Source: Emydura subglobosa (Eukaryota > Chordata > Testudines > Chelidae). From it: a stretch of DNA of 64,000 bases. Shown in pieces: positions 1-11,859 of the stretch (positions are counted from its first letter, which is position 1; each line of letters starts with the position of its first letter). Below the pieces are notes generated by a model, which was not told the DNA's origin, did no database searches, and saw only the letters and a list, made by a program, of their open reading frames with translations. Position numbers and translations under genes: made by a program. The stretch is from NCBI GenBank assembly GCA_007922225.1, contig ML679946.1:90672407-90736406 (forward strand), given 5' to 3'.

Positions 1-2
1 GG

Positions 3-77
3 CCGTAGGGCTGGAAGTGCCTTATATATCGCGGCATGCACGTGGGACTCCAGGGGGTGCCGGAGCCAGCCCTACGG
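3..77. repeat. Short inverted-repeat unit at the window edge
   Basis: Positions 3-14 (CCGTAGGGCTGG) are the exact reverse complement of 66-77, enclosing a CpG-bearing 51-base spacer. The composition differs from the AT-rich DNA that follows. This suggests the end of a dispersed element cut by the window border. The family is not recognised. Confidence 0.45.
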
Positions 78-120
78 GATCTGTTAAAGGGAAATTTTTT
101 TCCAGGAACCATGCATGGGG

Positions 121-930
121 CGCGCATGCACCTGCAATGGAATGAACACAAGCAAGCACTCAAAGAAAAATGTTTTGTTTTTCTAATTAGAAGCACAAAT
201 ACCTCTTGTCATGGATCTACAGGTCCAGTGCTCTTGAACAACTTTGGAACAGTCCCTGGGAGGACAACCTTCAATGTGTCAGCCCCCTTAGGCTCACATT
301 CTTTCAATAGCGCCAACCTCCTGGGACTGTACCTCACAGCCTTCGGTACTCCTTTCTCTGTTCTGCCCTCAAACTTGCTCTGAAAATATCACTAGGAAAT
401 GGATAGAGTGCACGTGTATGCATATTACATAGTTGCATCTGTATTCTTGGAATATTTATCAGTAGACTAGGGCAGAAAACATTAAGTGCATCTTATCAAT
501 TGCAGTCAACAGTAACCCAAGCACATAATACTTACTGCACAGAGCTCTGGCTTTTGTCTAGGGATCAGTGTATTGGACATTTAATTTTATAACCCTCCTC
601 TCTCTCTTCAGCCAACAATGCCATACTGTAAATGTTAAGAATTGTCACTCGAAAGTATTTTGTTGTTGTTGTTATTTTGGGAAAAAAAACTTCAACTGGT
701 AGAAATCTTGCCTACATAAGGTCATGGGTTCAGGCACCACAGCAGGATTAGGGACAACAATCAGTAAGCCTTCTCCTTCGTGCCTCACCTTCCCACTCAA
801 TAACGCATAGAACTATTTCCAAAGCCACCTGCTGTATTGTGGCTAGTGGGATCCAGAGTTATAACAATCCTATGGAGTAATGTCCTTTCACATATTCAGC
901 ATACATCTGACAAATCCAACTGAAGTGGAT
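121..930. other. Intronic stretch with no recognised element
   Basis: AT-rich, non-coding sequence. The only hint of structure is a B-box-like GGGTTCAGGCACC near 725, too little to call a SINE. Confidence 0.4.
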
Positions 931-944
931 TTACTAAGAACAAG

Positions 945-2145
945 GTCCCTCACCAAAGGCTCTTAAGCAAAGTAAGCTGTCTTGGGATAAGAGGGAAGGT
1001 CCTCTCTGGGATTAGTAACTGGTTAAAAGATAGGAAACAAAGGGTAGAAATAAAAGGTCATTTTTCAGAATGGAGAGAGATAAATAGTGGTGTCCCCAAG
1101 GGGTCTGTACTGAGACCAGTACTGTTCAACATATCAATAAATGATCTGGAAAAAAAGGGGCAAACAGTGAGGTGGCAAAATCTGCCGATGATACAAAACT
1201 ACTCAAGATAGTTAAGTCCAAAGCAGACTGCGAAGAGTTACAAAGGGATCTTATAAAACTGGATGACTGGGCAACAAAATGGCAGATGAAATTCAATGTT
1301 GATAAATGCAAAGTAATGCACACTGAAAAACATAATCCCAATTATACATATAGACTGAGGGGTTTAAATTAGCAGTACCACTCAAGAAAGAGATCTTGGA
1401 GTCATTGTGGATAGTTCTCTGAAAACATACACTCAATGTGCAACGGCAGTTAAAAAAGCTAACAGAATGGTAGGAATCATTAGGAAAGAGATAGATAATA
1501 ATACAGAAAATGTATTGCCTCTTTGTAAATACCCCACATCTTGAATACTGCATGCAGATCTGGTCGCCCCATCTCAAAAAAAGATATTTTGGAATTAGAA
1601 AAGAAAAAGGGCAACAAAAATTATTAGGGGTATGGAAAAGCTTCCATAAGAGGAGAGATTAATAAGACTGGGACTTTTCAGCTTGGAAATGAGATGTCTA
1701 TGGGGGATATGGCAGAAGTCTATAAAATCATGACTGGCATGGAGAAAGTAAATAAGGAAGTGTTATTTACCGCTTTCTCATAACACAAGAACTAGGGGTC
1801 ACCAAATGAAATAAATAGGCAGCAGGTTTAAAACAAACAAAAGGAAGTATTTCTTCACAGAACGCAGTGTCAACCTGTGGAATTTCTTGCCAGAGGATGA
1901 AGACCAAATTAAAACACGGTTCAAGTTCATGGAGGATAGGTCCATCAATGGCTATTAGTCAGATGGGCAGGGATTGCTGTTTGCCAGAAGCTGGGAAATG
2001 GGCAACAGGATGGGTCACTTGATGATTACTTGTTCTGTTCACTTCCTCTGAAGCACCAGGCATTGGCCACTGTCGGAAAACAGGATACTGGGCTAGATGG
2101 ACCATTGGGCTGACCCAGTGTGGGCATTCTTATGTCCTTACGACA
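945..2145 (+). mobile_element. 5'-truncated CR1 LINE, 3' part of ORF2 plus 3' UTR
   Basis: Conceptual translation gives reverse-transcriptase blocks typical of CR1: SGVPKGSVLRPVLFN near 1090-1135, then ADDTKLLKIV near 1184-1213 in another frame, then a stretch ending DKCKVMH near 1300-1320. Frames shift between blocks and stops occur, so the copy is dead. The 3' part carries the characteristic CR1 tail wording, including GATACTGGGCTAGATGGACC at 2083-2102. The 5' end is missing, as expected from incomplete target-primed reverse transcription. It is inserted antisense to MTSS1. Confidence 0.9.
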
Positions 2146-2149
2146 GAAT

Positions 2150-3460
2150 GCCTTCTTACCAGAGAAGTGCATCTATGACCGAATTAGCTCTGGTCCATAT
2201 CAAAGTGGGTGTATGGTCATTTATAACTAACAAGTGTGAACAACAGTAGCAGGTAATTCTAATACAAGACAATAGAACAAATAAGGTAAGATTTTAAGTT
2301 TAAAAATTATTATGCCAGAGGCAATGTATCAAATAGCTAAGATATATTAAGGCTCACCTGCTCCCTCCTAATTAACTGATTTGATATTTCAGGACTGACA
2401 GTGCTGAAAACTCTGTCATATGATTAGATAAACAGTTGTCTTGGCTATAGGGGAAACACCATTACTGTAATGGAAAGAGATTTAAGTCTTGTTTGCAGTC
2501 AGTCTGGGCCTGTACTGAACAGCTGTTTAAAATTCTATGTAACCACTAAAGATTTGTGCTACCAAAGTCATTTCTCAGGAAGCCACAAATTGAATAGTAA
2601 CTTGTTGGCCGGTAAGTTTCTAAAAATGAAAAACATTTCTTCTCTTTCAGAAAAGGAATGTGGCTAAACTGATTAGCAGCTCCCTTCAGTAGTAATTCCC
2701 TGCCTAAGAAAGTATATTACCATACTAAGACACATCACGTACTTGCAAAAGGGGATTTGTGTTGCTTTATGAATCCATGTAAATCATGACCATTCGCACA
2801 TGGCTCCTCCAAAGATTTAGACTGAAGCAATTTCAGCATGTTGTATCCAATATTTGGTCCATATGGTGCATGATTAAAAATACACTTCACATTTTTATTC
2901 CTATCGATGTGTTTTCCAGAGTCTCCCCATCCCCACATTTCTAAAAAAAGTAAAAGCAAAAGCCAATGCCTACCATGTTGGCTGCAACTTATTTTATTCA
3001 TTTTCCAAGTTTCTCCAGTTCTGGGGGAGCCCATTGAGAGGATCTCTAAAAATCTGGGGTAGGTTGTAACCTTTTCCTCCAACCTTTGTCTTCTCAGACT
3101 GTAAGCTTCTGAGGCGCTTCGTATAGGTCTTTATCTAGCATATCTGAGATACTAAACACTGCAGTATTCATAACACACAGACAGCAGGACTGGATACACA
3201 TTACAAGTTTGCACTCCTGCTAAGACAATCTCAGTGCTTACAATGCAAGACAAAAGCTAAATCAATCCAGAAGACACTTTAGAAGAAATAGATTAAAGGG
3301 GAGCCCAAATATTACTAGGAATACAATCTTCAATTAGTGCACCCCATTTATATATGTATGTTAGTGTGCCTGTCTTCCCACCTATGCAAGCATTGTACCC
3401 CTCCCTCTACTGGATGGGATGTGTCACAGCAAGACCCAAACACCTTGAATCTATCACTAT
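2150..3460. other. Intronic stretch with no recognised element
   Basis: No exon, RNA gene or repeat that I can name. The open frames on both strands here lack any recognisable domain. Confidence 0.4.
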
Positions 3461-3464
3461 AAGG

Positions 3465-3965
3465 CATGTTTTCTAATATTTTAATCATTCTCATAGCTCT
3501 CATCTTTACTTACCCTCTCCAATTTATCAACATCTTTCTTGAACTGTGGACACCAGAACTGGACACAGTATTCCAGCAGTGGTTGCACTACTGCCAAATA
3601 CAGAAGTAAAAATAACCTCTCTATTCCTACTTGAGATTCCCATTTATACATCCACAGATCGCATTAGTCTTTTTGACAACCAAATTTGCAATGGGAACTA
3701 ATCTGATTATTCACCTAACCATCAAATCCTTTTCAGATTCACTAATTCCCAGGCTGAAGTCTTCTCCCCCCACAAAACTCATGTAAGTATGGCCTACATT
3801 CTTTGTTCCTAGATGTGGACATTTTACATTTAGCCGTATTAAAACCCATACTGTTTGTCGGCACCCAATTTACCAAGCTGGCGATACTCAATCTGATAAA
3901 TTCATGGGTTTGTAGCATTCTTGAAATATGTATGTGTGATGCCACTACCCCACCCGATGTGTACC
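3465..3965 (-). mobile_element. Old, diverged CR1 LINE fragment
   Basis: The plus strand reads as the reverse complement of the CR1 ORF2 3' region. The phrase ACTGGACACAGTATTCCAGC at 3559-3578 is a hallmark of antisense CR1 copies in sauropsids. The segment continues through the part preceding the terminal ORF2 block and becomes hard to follow after about 3960. It is more diverged than the CR1 copy at 5953. Confidence 0.75.
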
Positions 3966-3969
3966 TTCT

Positions 3970-5050
3970 CCTAGTTCATCGGCATGGGAAGAGTCACTCC
4001 ATCATAGTTACTATGATAATTTTGAGTAGAAAGAGTGCTATATGCCAATATTTCTCTTCTGATCCTTTCCCTTGCCTTCTGCATCACAGAAGCAGCAGCA
4101 TGACTGGTTGAATGCCATCCTGACCAGCTGGCTCTCTCAGCAGCTCATACAATTGACCAATAACTTTGTGTGACCTTCAAAATGCTAACCAAGGATAATA
4201 TCCAACAGAAGGCAAAGTATAAAATCCAAGAGAGGCCATTATAGCTATCCCAAATTCAGACTAGTCACACGATTACGTCCCCCTTAAACAAGAACACAAA
4301 TGTGTACTCTGCATTCATCCGTAGTCTGTAGCCTCCTTTTCCTAACTCAAAGATATCACCATACCAAATAGCATCAGAAATGTATTTTGGTCTCCTATAT
4401 GGTAGGACAAGCTACCATATGACTATCCTCTGTCCTAAGTCATATGACCAAACCACAATATTACTAGGATGCATACTCACCGACTCAATTAATGATGCCA
4501 TCCTGACAATGTTTCTGACACCTGCATCATGACAATGGAATGCTACAGCAAAGGTCTATCACAAGAAGTGCCATTTATTTTACACAGGTGTGTTTGAAGC
4601 CCCAATCCCAGCAAAGCACTTGCTCAAATTTATCACACACACACCCCCCACAGACTCCCCCACATCCACCCCATTAGACAGAAACAAGCCCATAAAATTT
4701 TAACACAGAAGGTTCAGAATCTTACGAGTAACTGGAAAACAGGGTTAGAATGGAAACAATTGTACAACAGCAGCAAGAGCTGTCTCAGCCCTATCAATCT
4801 TAAAATCAAATCATCACATTTGGGAGAGGGATGGAAGGTGAATGGAATTGAAGAGAAGGGAATACATGAAGGACAGGATGAGAAATGACACTGGAACCCC
4901 CACCTTTCAGCAGCTTTTCTGTGAAGCAGGGAGGAAAAAACCACGCAAAATGGAGAGGAGCTGGCAGACAGAAGTCAGGCACGGAGCATGCAGGCAAGCT
5001 CTCTCATTACCGTGGACATTCTATTTAAATAGACTTCATAGTAGACCTGA
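3970..5050. other. Intronic stretch with no recognised element
   Basis: Non-coding. It includes a short C/A-rich stretch near 4640-4675 and a polypurine-leaning segment at 4820-4970. Nothing else stands out. Confidence 0.4.
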
Positions 5051-5058
5051 CGCTGTAT

Positions 5059-5468
5059 TAGAGATGTAAAATACTAAATGGTTAAACGGTTAACTAATAA
5101 GTGTTAGTCTTACTGTTAAGACTAATGCTTATCTGTTAACTGGCAGCATGGAAGTTAACCAGCGGCATGGGCTCTCCATCTCCATGGTGACAGCGTCAGG
5201 CCATGGTGAAGGTGGCCGCGCTGCTGCTGCTGCCCGGGGAGGCCAAGGTTCTGGTGCAGGCACTGAGGAGCATCCTGCTGCAGAATACCGGGGCCACGGT
5301 CTGAGACAGGGGATGCCCCGTGGAGCTAGGCTGTGGGCGCTACCTAGGGGCTGGTGGAAAGGGGGAGGGAGGGACGGAGACACACAAAATTATATTGGTT
5401 AAACGGTTAACTGATATAATTTTAATAGTTTAAACAGTTACCTTTTGTAACCAATATTTACATCCCTA
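5059..5468. mobile_element. Non-autonomous hAT transposon with GC-rich interior
   Basis: The ends match as terminal inverted repeats: TAGAGATGTAAA at 5059-5070 against TAGGGATGTAAA read inward from 5468 (11 of 12). The flanks CGCTGTAT (5051-5058) and CACTGTAT (5469-5476) form an 8-bp target-site duplication with one mismatch, which is diagnostic of the hAT superfamily. A 15-bp motif, GGTTAAACGGTTAAC, is repeated directly near both ends (5080-5094 and 5397-5411). A perfect 9-bp hairpin sits at 5104-5125. The interior from about 5200 to 5360 is GC- and CpG-rich, unlike its surroundings, and could be captured sequence. No transposase is encoded. Confidence 0.85.
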
Positions 5469-5952
5469 CACTGTATACAAAGAGTCCCACGCTTCACATA
5501 GAAACGCTAATAAAAAAAGCAATTCCTATTTCTTTCAGCTTTACAACAGCACTCAGAGTGGGCCTGTACATTGCTAAATACAGTGGGCCCTTTGCTTTGC
5601 CATGCTTACAACAGCCTCAGAAGAGGACTTCAAATCAGCCCAGTAAATGAAAGAAAATGCAGGCAGCCAGGCAGTTTAGGGAGACAGGGCCTACTTGGAT
5701 GCCTGGGCATCATTGCTGATGAAGTACTCAGGTTTTCTTAGCACTCTATGGAGACAGCTGGTGCTGTACTGTTGAACACTGAGGCTAGAGGACTGCAGGC
5801 CCTTGTGGCTAGCTACAGCTTCAGTTTGACTTAACTATGAATCAGTTGTCTAGCCACGTCATCAAAAGGCTCTGAACAGGTGCACTCAGATTCCACTTCT
5901 ATCATCACTATAATTGTCTTGCACATGAGGCTACCTAGACCCTCAACACAAC

Positions 5953-6520
5953 ACAGAATCATAGTATCGTAGGACTGAAAAGGACCTCAAGAGGTCAACT
6001 TATAGCAGGACCAAGCATTATCTAGACCACCCCTGACAGGAGTTTGTCTAATCTGCTCTTAAAAATCTTCAATAATGGAGATTCCACAACCTCCTTAGGC
6101 AATTTATTCCAGTGCTTAACTATCCTGACAGTTAGGAAGTTTTCCTAATGTCCAACCTAAATTGCCCTTACTGCAATTTAAGCCCATTGCTTCTTGTCCT
6201 ATCCTCAGAGGTTAATGAGAACAATTTTCCTCCCTCCTCCTTGTAACAACCTTTTATGTACTTGAAAAACGTTATGTCCTCCCTCTGTTCTCTTTTCTCC
6301 AGACTAAACAAACCAAACTTTTTCAATCTTCTCTCATAGCTCATGTTTTCTAGATCTTTAATCATTTGTGTTGCTCTTCTCAAGACTTTCTCCAATTTGT
6401 CTACATCTTTCCTAAAATGTGGTGCTTAGAACTGGACACAATACTCCAGTTGAGGCCTAATCAGTGCGGAACAGAGTAGAAGAATGACTTCTCATATCTT
6501 GCATGTAGAATTCCATTTAC
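5953..6520 (-). mobile_element. CR1 LINE, 3' end of ORF2 and 3' UTR
   Basis: The minus strand encodes the C-terminal block of CR1 ORF2, with MIKDLENMSYERRLKKFGLF legible near 6365-6300. The plus strand carries the standard antisense phrases, from CAGAATCATAG at 5953 through ACTGGACACAATACTCCAG at about 6432. A 75-codon open stretch (6395-6168) survives but is only the tail of the reverse-transcriptase ORF. Heavy 5' truncation makes this a dead copy. Confidence 0.9.
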
Positions 6521-6539
6521 ATTATCATGGCTCTAAATT

Positions 6540-8250
6540 TCTATGGGATCAATAATCATTGTCAAAGTTTAAAAACAGGATTTTAAAAAGTTTTTTTTTT
6601 TTTTTTAGAAGAAACACAGCAAAAGCTGGCAAAGCCTCATATGCAAGTTGATGCCCCATTCAAACAAGAAAAATACACTGAAATGTTTAATTTCAGCTCA
6701 AACCACAACCATTTCACTGTATTCCTGTAATGCATGTGCAGTAAGGCAACATTTTGCCAGCATATGTCATTTACTACCCCACCAATCAGAACACATTTCT
6801 ATGCACAAAGAATTTAACAGCAGCATTATTTTAAATGAGATTTCCTCATCACTGTTACTATAAACTGGTGCATGGTTTCAAACCCCAAATCCACACTCTT
6901 TAGAGAAACAGGGTACTGAAGTCTCTCAAACCAAATAAAGGTACTTTTGATTTGGTTACAGTACTTCCACCTTTCACCTGCCACCTAACAATGTTTATGA
7001 ACATACCTCTATACAGCATTATCATCATAAACACCAGCATGTACCTGGAAGAAAAACTGACAACCCTGGAAAAAAGCTTTAACTGGTGCTTTGTTTGTTT
7101 CCCATTTAATACAAAATTTTCAGAATGAGATGTAAAACCATTGTTTCAATCTAGTCTTCCCACCAGCTCTACAAAGATTAATAAATAAACCGAGCACTAA
7201 GGGGGGAAAAATCCTTTCAGCTGAAGAGTTAGATGAGACTGGCCAACTGACCTATATGCACACACTAGTATATCCGTAAGGCACTCCAATATTAATGATG
7301 GGTGCAGGAAAAGGGAGGCCAAATATTAAAAATGCCCTTTCAGAGATGTTGAACTTCATCTCTGCCTGCACCACAAGAAAGGTGGTGAGAAACATACTAC
7401 ATCGTACAGCAGCATCAGGAGACATTTTCATGAACACGACAGAACATCCATTTGAGATGCAAATTGCTTCCCATTTTCCCCTGTGCCAGACTCACCCATT
7501 TGTATAAAAGACCTTTAGAAACTGCAGCAAACAGACCATCCAGAATTATGGCTGTTTTTATTTCAGTAATTCTAAAAAGACACTGGAACACAAGTTGTTG
7601 AACAGAAGGCAGGTCTCTCCTATAATTCACGCAGAAAGCTCTTGTTAGGGTACCGTTACTGCATGCAACTCTCTACAGAGAGATGATTAGAGAATCAAAC
7701 TGGATTAAACAATAGCCAATTAGTCTTTCACACCGTGCTCCATTAACCAGCAATGCATCTTTATCTGACATTTGTTACCACTGTACCTTTAAAAAAATTA
7801 ATCTAATTGGTACATGTGCACTGAAGATTCTACACAAATTCATCCCATCGCTTTGATAGTAACATTGTTCTTTGCTGCCCTTTACCAAAACGATGAACGC
7901 AAGAAACCATTATTCAAGTTTCACCTTTTCTAGAGTTTCCGACAAAGTAGCTTAAAGCAGTTGCTATTAAACACCACATTCAGTGCATTATTAATTTGCC
8001 ATCTCAGATGCTTTTCATTCTGCATATAATGACAGGAAAGCATCTCTCTCCTCAGGCAGAAGTCATGCAAGAATTTTGTTTTTTAAAATAAAAACAACCT
8101 CGAAATAATGCCTGACTGAAATTCACAGACTAGTTAGGCATCCCCAGTGCAAAGTACCCTCATTCCTTCCCCCTATAAAAACCCATCCGAAAATAACCAA
8201 ATACCATCAGTGAACCAGCCCACTCTCCCCAAAACAGGTTCTTAACAAGA
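6540..8250. other. Intronic stretch with no recognised element
   Basis: Contains a 16-base T run at 6591-6606. Otherwise it is unremarkable AT-rich sequence. Confidence 0.4.
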
Positions 8251-8261
8251 ACCCAATCCTT

Positions 8262-8352
8262 TGTCTTGTCTACACTACAGTTTCTACTTAAGGAGCAGCA
8301 CCCCTCAGGAACCACAGATCCTGAATTAGCCTGTGTAGACTAAAGTTAGGCG
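8262..8352. mobile_element. Possible small Harbinger-like MITE
   Basis: TTGTCTACACTACAG near 8275 faces a roughly inverted TGTGTAGACTAAAG near 8332. The core GTCTACAC matches the terminal motif of other MITEs in this window, but the ends are poorly conserved and no target duplication is clear. Confidence 0.35.
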
Positions 8353-8719
8353 CACCATCAGCTCCGGGCATCGTTCCGTAGAGCATCTAACCAAAGCAGA
8401 TGCTCCCCAATAGTTCACCATGTTTCACTGGGGAAAAAAAAAAAATCTTAGAATGTCAAAATGGAGTGCATTCTGGCCATACAATCCCATACCCTGAACT
8501 ACCCTCAAGGATCAGACATTTTTCCTAGAAGGTAACTGTGTCACACCAGCTAAAATTTTCAATAAAAAATTGATTGAGAGAGAAACCAAGACCCAAATTC
8601 AAGTTTGGTATCTATGCAAAATGACTCAGATGAAGAGAAGCCAAATTCAAAATAGTATCTAAATAGAGAGAGAGCACTAAACAATTTTCAGAAAAAAAGT
8701 GATCAATTTCAGCCTGACA

Positions 8720-8855
8720 GCCCACATTCAGATGGTGAACAAACTTGGATTCAATTCCCTGCTGCATCTCTGACCCATTATGCAACCCGGGGAAATTACT
8801 TCCACCTGCCGATGTTAATTATCCCCAATTTACAGACAGGAGAACAGAGTTCTCA
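8720..8855 (+). mobile_element. tRNA-headed (MIR/CORE-like) SINE fragment
   Basis: A B-box-like GGATTCAATTCC near 8748 is followed by the SINE core order: CATCTCTGACC, then GGGGAAATTACTT, then CCCCAATTTACAGAC. This is the same order as the better SINE copies at 42604 and 48768. Both ends are degraded. Confidence 0.6.
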
Positions 8856-9199
8856 ATTAATTTCTAAAAAGAGCATTAGCATGAATTAAAAGATAAAAGA
8901 GTTAAGTATTATTAAAAACCCAGGACTTGACACTAGCATGACAGTACTATACAGCAGAAGATTCTATGTGGATACAAACAACAAAGCAGTGTACAGCACA
9001 CACAGTAGAAACAACGTGTTTACTACATAGCCTGCTTTCTCTATGGCTGAAAGCAATAATCTTTCACTTCATAGAACTGTCATGTCAGAGTCATGCCCTG
9101 AGAATGCAGCTTGACACATTATGGATGACAATTATTTGCCATGATGGCATTAATAACTCCCCAACGAAGAGTTAAACAAGGTTAGATATTTTAAAAACT

Positions 9200-9290
9200 A
9201 CAAGGGAGATTTTCAAAGCAGCAAACAGCAGTTAGACTTACTCCCATTGACTTTTAACGAGAATTACATGCCTAAAAGCCATAGGTGCCA
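9200..9290. repeat. Half of a short palindromic dispersed repeat
   Basis: GGGAGATTTTCAAAGC, followed by TTAGACTTACTCCCATTGAC, matches the wording of a palindromic repeat family common in turtles, as I remember it. Only one arm is well kept. Confidence 0.45.
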
Positions 9291-9299
9291 GTGATGATC

Positions 9300-11640
9300 G
9301 TCTTCTAAAGCTGATCACATTCAAGATAATCCATCTCATTCATACCAGAGTGTCTGTATATAATTATTTATCCAAAGTGTATATTTTTGGGACTAACATG
9401 ACACTGAAAACATCATTACACCTTAAGGTGGCGTCATATATAGTTAAGCATAGTATCTGCAGGAACCCAGGCATAGTATTACAGAAATTAGCAAGTTATA
9501 CAACTGGTGACTCCTCCTGTCACAAGGATTTATACACGGCTCGCTGGGTTAGCAAAATGACTACAACCTCAGGTTCTGGAACAGACACTGTTGCTATTTA
9601 TTCCGATGCTCTTTTTATTTTGGATGCATCTTATCATATGGAAAACATTCAGACTTGTACAGCTTTTTGTTGATACGGCTTTTAGCGCAATTTATTTTAA
9701 CAAAACTACATTTTCATGATGCTGTGTCTGCACATCTCTGTAAACAGATACACATGCACTGGCCACCGCATATTTCTATCAAGCCCTAATACTTTCCTGA
9801 CATCTAAAAGGTAGTCATAGTAAGTTTCATTAGCTCTGTAAGTAGGTAAATCCAATAGGGCAACTGTCCTCCCCACCCCCATACAGAGCAGGTGCGGTGA
9901 CTTCCACATGTTGATTAGATCCCATCTGAATCAGCAACAGGTTCCATTGAGAACTCTGACTATGAAGGAGATTCCATTAGTTTGTATGACACAAACAAAG
10001 GAAGGTGAGGCTGTGCTTTGGTTGATTCAAAATAAAAGCTTTAGCCTTACTAAAATACAGTATTTTAAAATTCATTTTCATTTCACTATTTCATTTCATT
10101 ATGATATTTAAATACTTACTGGGAATTATTTGTTTACTTACATAAGTAATTCTCTACCACCAGGTTACTAGAACGCTGGACCTGGCTCCCGTTGAATTTG
10201 GTGGGTATGTGTGTGTTTTGAGGGTCATATGTTTAACAGCTGTTTGGCTGCCAGTATTCTCTTTTGCCTCCTTGATCTCCCCTACCCCAGACAGTGACCA
10301 GTGTGACAAGTGGTCATCATATCAAGCGCTTTATCTCCTTTTATGGGAGACACTTGACCTACTCTAAGTAGCAGTCAACACCATTTTCTTACAGCTGGTT
10401 GACATCAACAGAAGGTAGTACTTTATTAGCAAGCATAGCAGTGGGTGGGTGTATGCGTGCGCACACACAAGACATATTCCAGCACACAGATTCCACATCA
10501 CTGTCAGATTTTAGCTCCAATGTTCAGATGGACACATTGACTGCATTCCACTGTTAGAATATATTATATTAATTTATCTCCCAGAGGTTTGCTTTCTATC
10601 TGAAAATGTTCAAGAAGAAATGCATCCTTCTAATGAAATGCACAATTTGTTCAGTATTTAAACCCTAAAATACAGAAGTGGTTTTATATCCACCTTTTCT
10701 GAATTCATTATCCATTTTCAATTAAACAATTAATAAAAGGAAAAACATGAGACATTATCCAGCTGTTACTAACCATTTCCATAATGCAGCTGAGACAGTG
10801 ACAAATTATATTAGTGGTTATCAAGGTAACAGCATAATCTCCAATATTTTTCCAACACCATCCCTCCAAAATCGATTTAATGTTTTTGACCATCAGTACA
10901 TTTCAAGAATCTGAATTAGAGAATACAAGAGTTTCAAGTGGAACTGCATTTAAATCTTGAATGAACAGATATTTATTAAAAAACTGCTTTTATTTAACAT
11001 CTGCTCTTTCACTCCACTCAATCTCCCATATTCCTTTCCAGTGGGAAAGATACAGGACACTCCAAGACCTTGGTAGAAAATTTTTTGACCATGAACCACA
11101 TCTTCAAGATGCAGTATTTCAAACGGGGGAGAAAGAGGGGAGGAAGAAATCTAATAATTGAAACAGTAGAAGCCAATCTACTTCTTGGCAGAATAACTCA
11201 AAGCATTATCTAAACTTGATAAACAGGAAGGTTTTTTAGCCACCTCTAGAAACATAAGCAGTAGGGAAAACTGGACCATGGCTTAACCACTTACCTACTC
11301 TTGCACTGTTAACGCAACACCAGTATATAGATTCATCAGCATCAAACAAAATCTCTAGAATAGACTGAGCAGTGCAAACTATACACAGCTAGAAGTCAAT
11401 TACTTGCACCTCAAAATGGTTTTCCCTTTTAATTTTCAGAAGGATTTCAGGCACATAAGAAAATTGTCAAAAACTGTTTAACGTTTTCATGGAAAATTGT
11501 AAGTTTACCAAATTTCTATCCAACATAAGAACTAGATCCTATTTCCACACTCCCCAGATGAAAAGGTCCTGCCACTTCAGCACTTAGATTCAGATTAAAT
11601 ACAATTCGTCCCATATAGAAAGGCATGAACCTTAGCTGTT
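9300..11640. other. Intronic stretch with no recognised element
   Basis: Unique-looking AT-rich DNA. Open frames here of up to 107 codons have no recognisable domain and no coding bias that I can see. Confidence 0.4.
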
Positions 11641-11649
11641 CATTTCAGC

Positions 11650-11785
11650 TAAGGTTTTCAAAAGTGACGAGTGATTTTAGGTGTCTCCGTTTTTCGATGA
11701 CCAAACTGAGACATCTTAAAAGATTGATTTTAAGGAAGGGCTGAGCTCCCACCCACTGACAATCAGGCCCCTGTGCAAATAAGGC
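11650..11785. repeat. Palindromic repeat of the AAAAGTGACTAGTGATTTT type
   Basis: GGTTTTCAAAAGTGACGAGT near 11652, then TTTTAGGTGTCTC, then CTGAGACATCTTAAA, gives the first arm and turn of a palindromic repeat. CAATCAGGCCCC near 11760 resembles its terminus. This is inference from pattern memory. Confidence 0.45.
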
Positions 11786-11859
11786 CCACATGCTCATTCA
11801 TGTATGCAAATACAATAAATGCACACTTCTGGTGTGGACCTACCTCCTTTGGAAATTTA

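Noticed and set aside
36..383. 115-codon frame at the window start
   Set aside because: Crosses the inverted-repeat unit and unique DNA without any recognisable motif.
690..760. Possible SINE head with a B-box-like GGGTTCAGGCACC
   Set aside because: No A-box at the right spacing and no SINE core downstream.
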